This document shows, in pieces, positions 6,592 to 7,250 of a stretch of DNA of 7,250 bases. The stretch comes from CAYLLD01 sp964425135 (GTDB lineage: Bacteria > Pseudomonadota > Alphaproteobacteria > Rhodobacterales > Rhodobacteraceae), in the NCBI GenBank assembly GCA_964425135.1, contig CAYRKW010000104.1:1-7250 (forward strand), read 5' to 3'. Each line of letters begins with the position of its first letter. The first letter of the stretch is position 1. A program made the translations under genes and the position numbers. The notes under the pieces are model-generated. The model was not told the origin of the DNA and did not search any database. It saw nothing but the letters and a program-made list of their open reading frames with translations.

Positions 6592-6870
6592 ATGGCAACC
6601 GAGACAGATCAAACCCTATCAAAACGCAGCATTTGGCATCGCGGGCTGTTGATGTTCGTGTTCGCCGTTCTTTTCGGCCTCGCCGAGGCTGTGCTGATCG
6701 TAATCACGCTGATCCAGTTCTTCTGGGCTGCCATCACCGGCGCACCCAACGCAGCCTTGCGCGATTTTGGCGCTATGATGAGCGAGTGGCTGCGTGAGGT
6801 CGGGCAATTCCAGACCTTCAACAGCGAAGAGGCCCCGTATCCCTGGGGCGACTGGCCGAAAGACCGGTAA
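6592..6870 (+). CDS. DUF4389 domain membrane protein
   Basis: This is a 92-residue protein that fits the DUF4389 family of small membrane proteins of unknown function. The N-terminal 18 residues are polar (ATETDQTLSKRSIWHR). Residues 19-44 (LLMFVFAVLFGLAEAVLIV onwards) form a long hydrophobic span. The family-typical QFFWAAITGAPNAALRDFG follows at 42-60, then an amphipathic stretch and a short tail ending PYPWGDWPKDR. The start at 6592 is preceded by GGGAG (6580-6584) with seven bases spacing. An upstream in-frame ATG at 6502 would add 30 residues encoded by AT-rich leader sequence and is rejected. The gene appears to be monocistronic and converges with aspS. Homologues are sometimes labelled lipase in databases; nothing here supports that. 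Confidence 0.85.
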   Translation: MATETDQTLSKRSIWHRGLLMFVFAVLFGLAEAVLIVITLIQFFWAAITGAPNAALRDFGAMMSEWLREVGQFQTFNSEEAPYPWGDWPKDR

Positions 6871-6889
6871 GTTCCAGTGATGTGCTGAT

Positions 6890-6997
6890 GAATGCCATCG
6901 GTCGAGCGTAAGCGAGACTTATCGAGGCATTCGAGCGGTCCGACAGTCCCTTTTTGCGAATAGCAAACCACAGGTTTGACGTCAGGCCGCTGCGCGG
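6890..6997. other. Hairpin-rich convergent junction between the DUF4389 gene and aspS
   Basis: Three inverted repeats lie in a row. GAATGCC (6890-6896) pairs with GGCATTC (6926-6932) around a 29-base interior. CAAACC (6964-6969) pairs with GGTTTG (6973-6978). GCCGC and GCGGC near 6985-6997 enclose a TGC loop. The single CTTTTT (6950-6955) does not directly follow a strong stem. The array probably marks the 3' ends of the two converging transcripts, but no canonical terminator is clear. Confidence 0.4.
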
Positions 6998-7043
6998 CTG
7001 TTAACCGCCCCCGGTCGGCCCGTTCTCATTTCGCGCCCTGTCT

Positions 7044-7250
7044 CTACTCCGGCTCGATCACCCGAAGCGACAACTCGCGCAATTGCTCGTTCAAGGGCGC
7101 GCTCGGCGCTTCCATCATCAGATCTTCGGCGCGCTGGTTCATCGGGAACATGATCACCTCGCGGATATTCTGCTCATCGGCCAGCAGCATCACAATCCGG
7201 TCGATGCCCGCCGCGCAGCCACCATGGGGCGGCGCGCCGTATTGGAACGC
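7044..7250 (-). CDS. aspS: Aspartyl-tRNA synthetase, C-terminal fragment
   Basis: The last 68 codons of aspS are read on the minus strand and end with TAG at 7046-7044; the rest lies beyond the window. The enzyme charges tRNA-Asp (in many alphaproteobacteria also tRNA-Asn) with aspartate in the cytoplasm. The fragment begins with FQYGAPPHGGCAAGIDR, the class II motif 3 region of bacterial AspRS; the arginine of GIDR is the conserved ATP-binding residue. It continues with IVMLLADEQNIREVIMFP, and MNQRAEDLMMEAPS is the conserved bacterial-type C-terminus, with a short tail ending VIEPE. No start or regulation can be seen. Confidence 0.97.
   Translation of the reverse strand, partial: AFQYGAPPHGGCAAGIDRIVMLLADEQNIREVIMFPMNQRAEDLMMEAPSAPLNEQLRELSLRVIEPE

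Noticed and set aside
6961..7043. Third copy of the intergenic repeat near aspS
   Set aside because: It shares short pieces such as CAAACCAC and a C-rich stretch with the area around copy B, but not the ordered block series, so homology cannot be claimed by eye.

Overview
The window looks like a piece of an alphaproteobacterial chromosome, most likely a marine roseobacter-type Rhodobacteraceae. The evidence is GC-rich coding sequence, a large sarcosine/dimethylglycine dehydrogenase-type protein with a GcvT domain, an acyl-CoA ligase of the DmdB-like group, a DUF1800/DUF1501 pair, a DUF4389 protein, and an aspS C-terminus of the alphaproteobacterial kind. It is draft sequence: a run of exactly 100 N (3235-3334) marks a scaffold gap. 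No phage, transposase, CRISPR array, tRNA or rRNA is visible.

Layout, left to right. Positions 2-1378 (+) hold the C-terminal half of an FAD-dependent, GcvT-containing demethylating dehydrogenase whose N-terminus lies outside the window. Positions 1379-1933 contain a weak hairpin, copy A of a dispersed G/C-rich intergenic repeat, a possible 45-residue single-span membrane protein on the minus strand, and the upstream region of the next gene. Positions 1934-3234 (+) encode the N-terminal four fifths of an AMP-forming acyl-CoA ligase that runs into the gap. Positions 3335-3482 carry copy B of the repeat. Positions 3483-6015 (-) are a tight two-gene operon: DUF1800 first, then a Tat-signal DUF1501 protein. 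Positions 6082-6121 form a convincing minus-strand intrinsic terminator serving a 34-residue membrane mini-protein at 6180-6284 (-), which has a textbook ribosome binding site. Positions 6592-6870 (+) encode a DUF4389 membrane protein. Positions 7044-7250 (-) are the C-terminus of aspartyl-tRNA synthetase.

How the genes fit together. The first two plus-strand genes suggest catabolism of methylated osmolytes and carboxylic acids: oxidative demethylation feeding one-carbon units to tetrahydrofolate, and CoA activation of a short acid. They are 555 bases apart and have no visible joint operon signal, so a shared pathway is only an inference. The DUF1800/DUF1501 pair is a widespread conserved pair of unknown function; here only DUF1501 has an export signal. 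The hairpin-rich repeats lie at junctions where genes converge 3' to 3', which suggests a role as gene-end or bidirectional terminator elements.

No clearly new multi-gene system is visible. The least explained items are the two small membrane ORFs, especially the 34-residue one with its own terminator, and the repeat family at convergent junctions.
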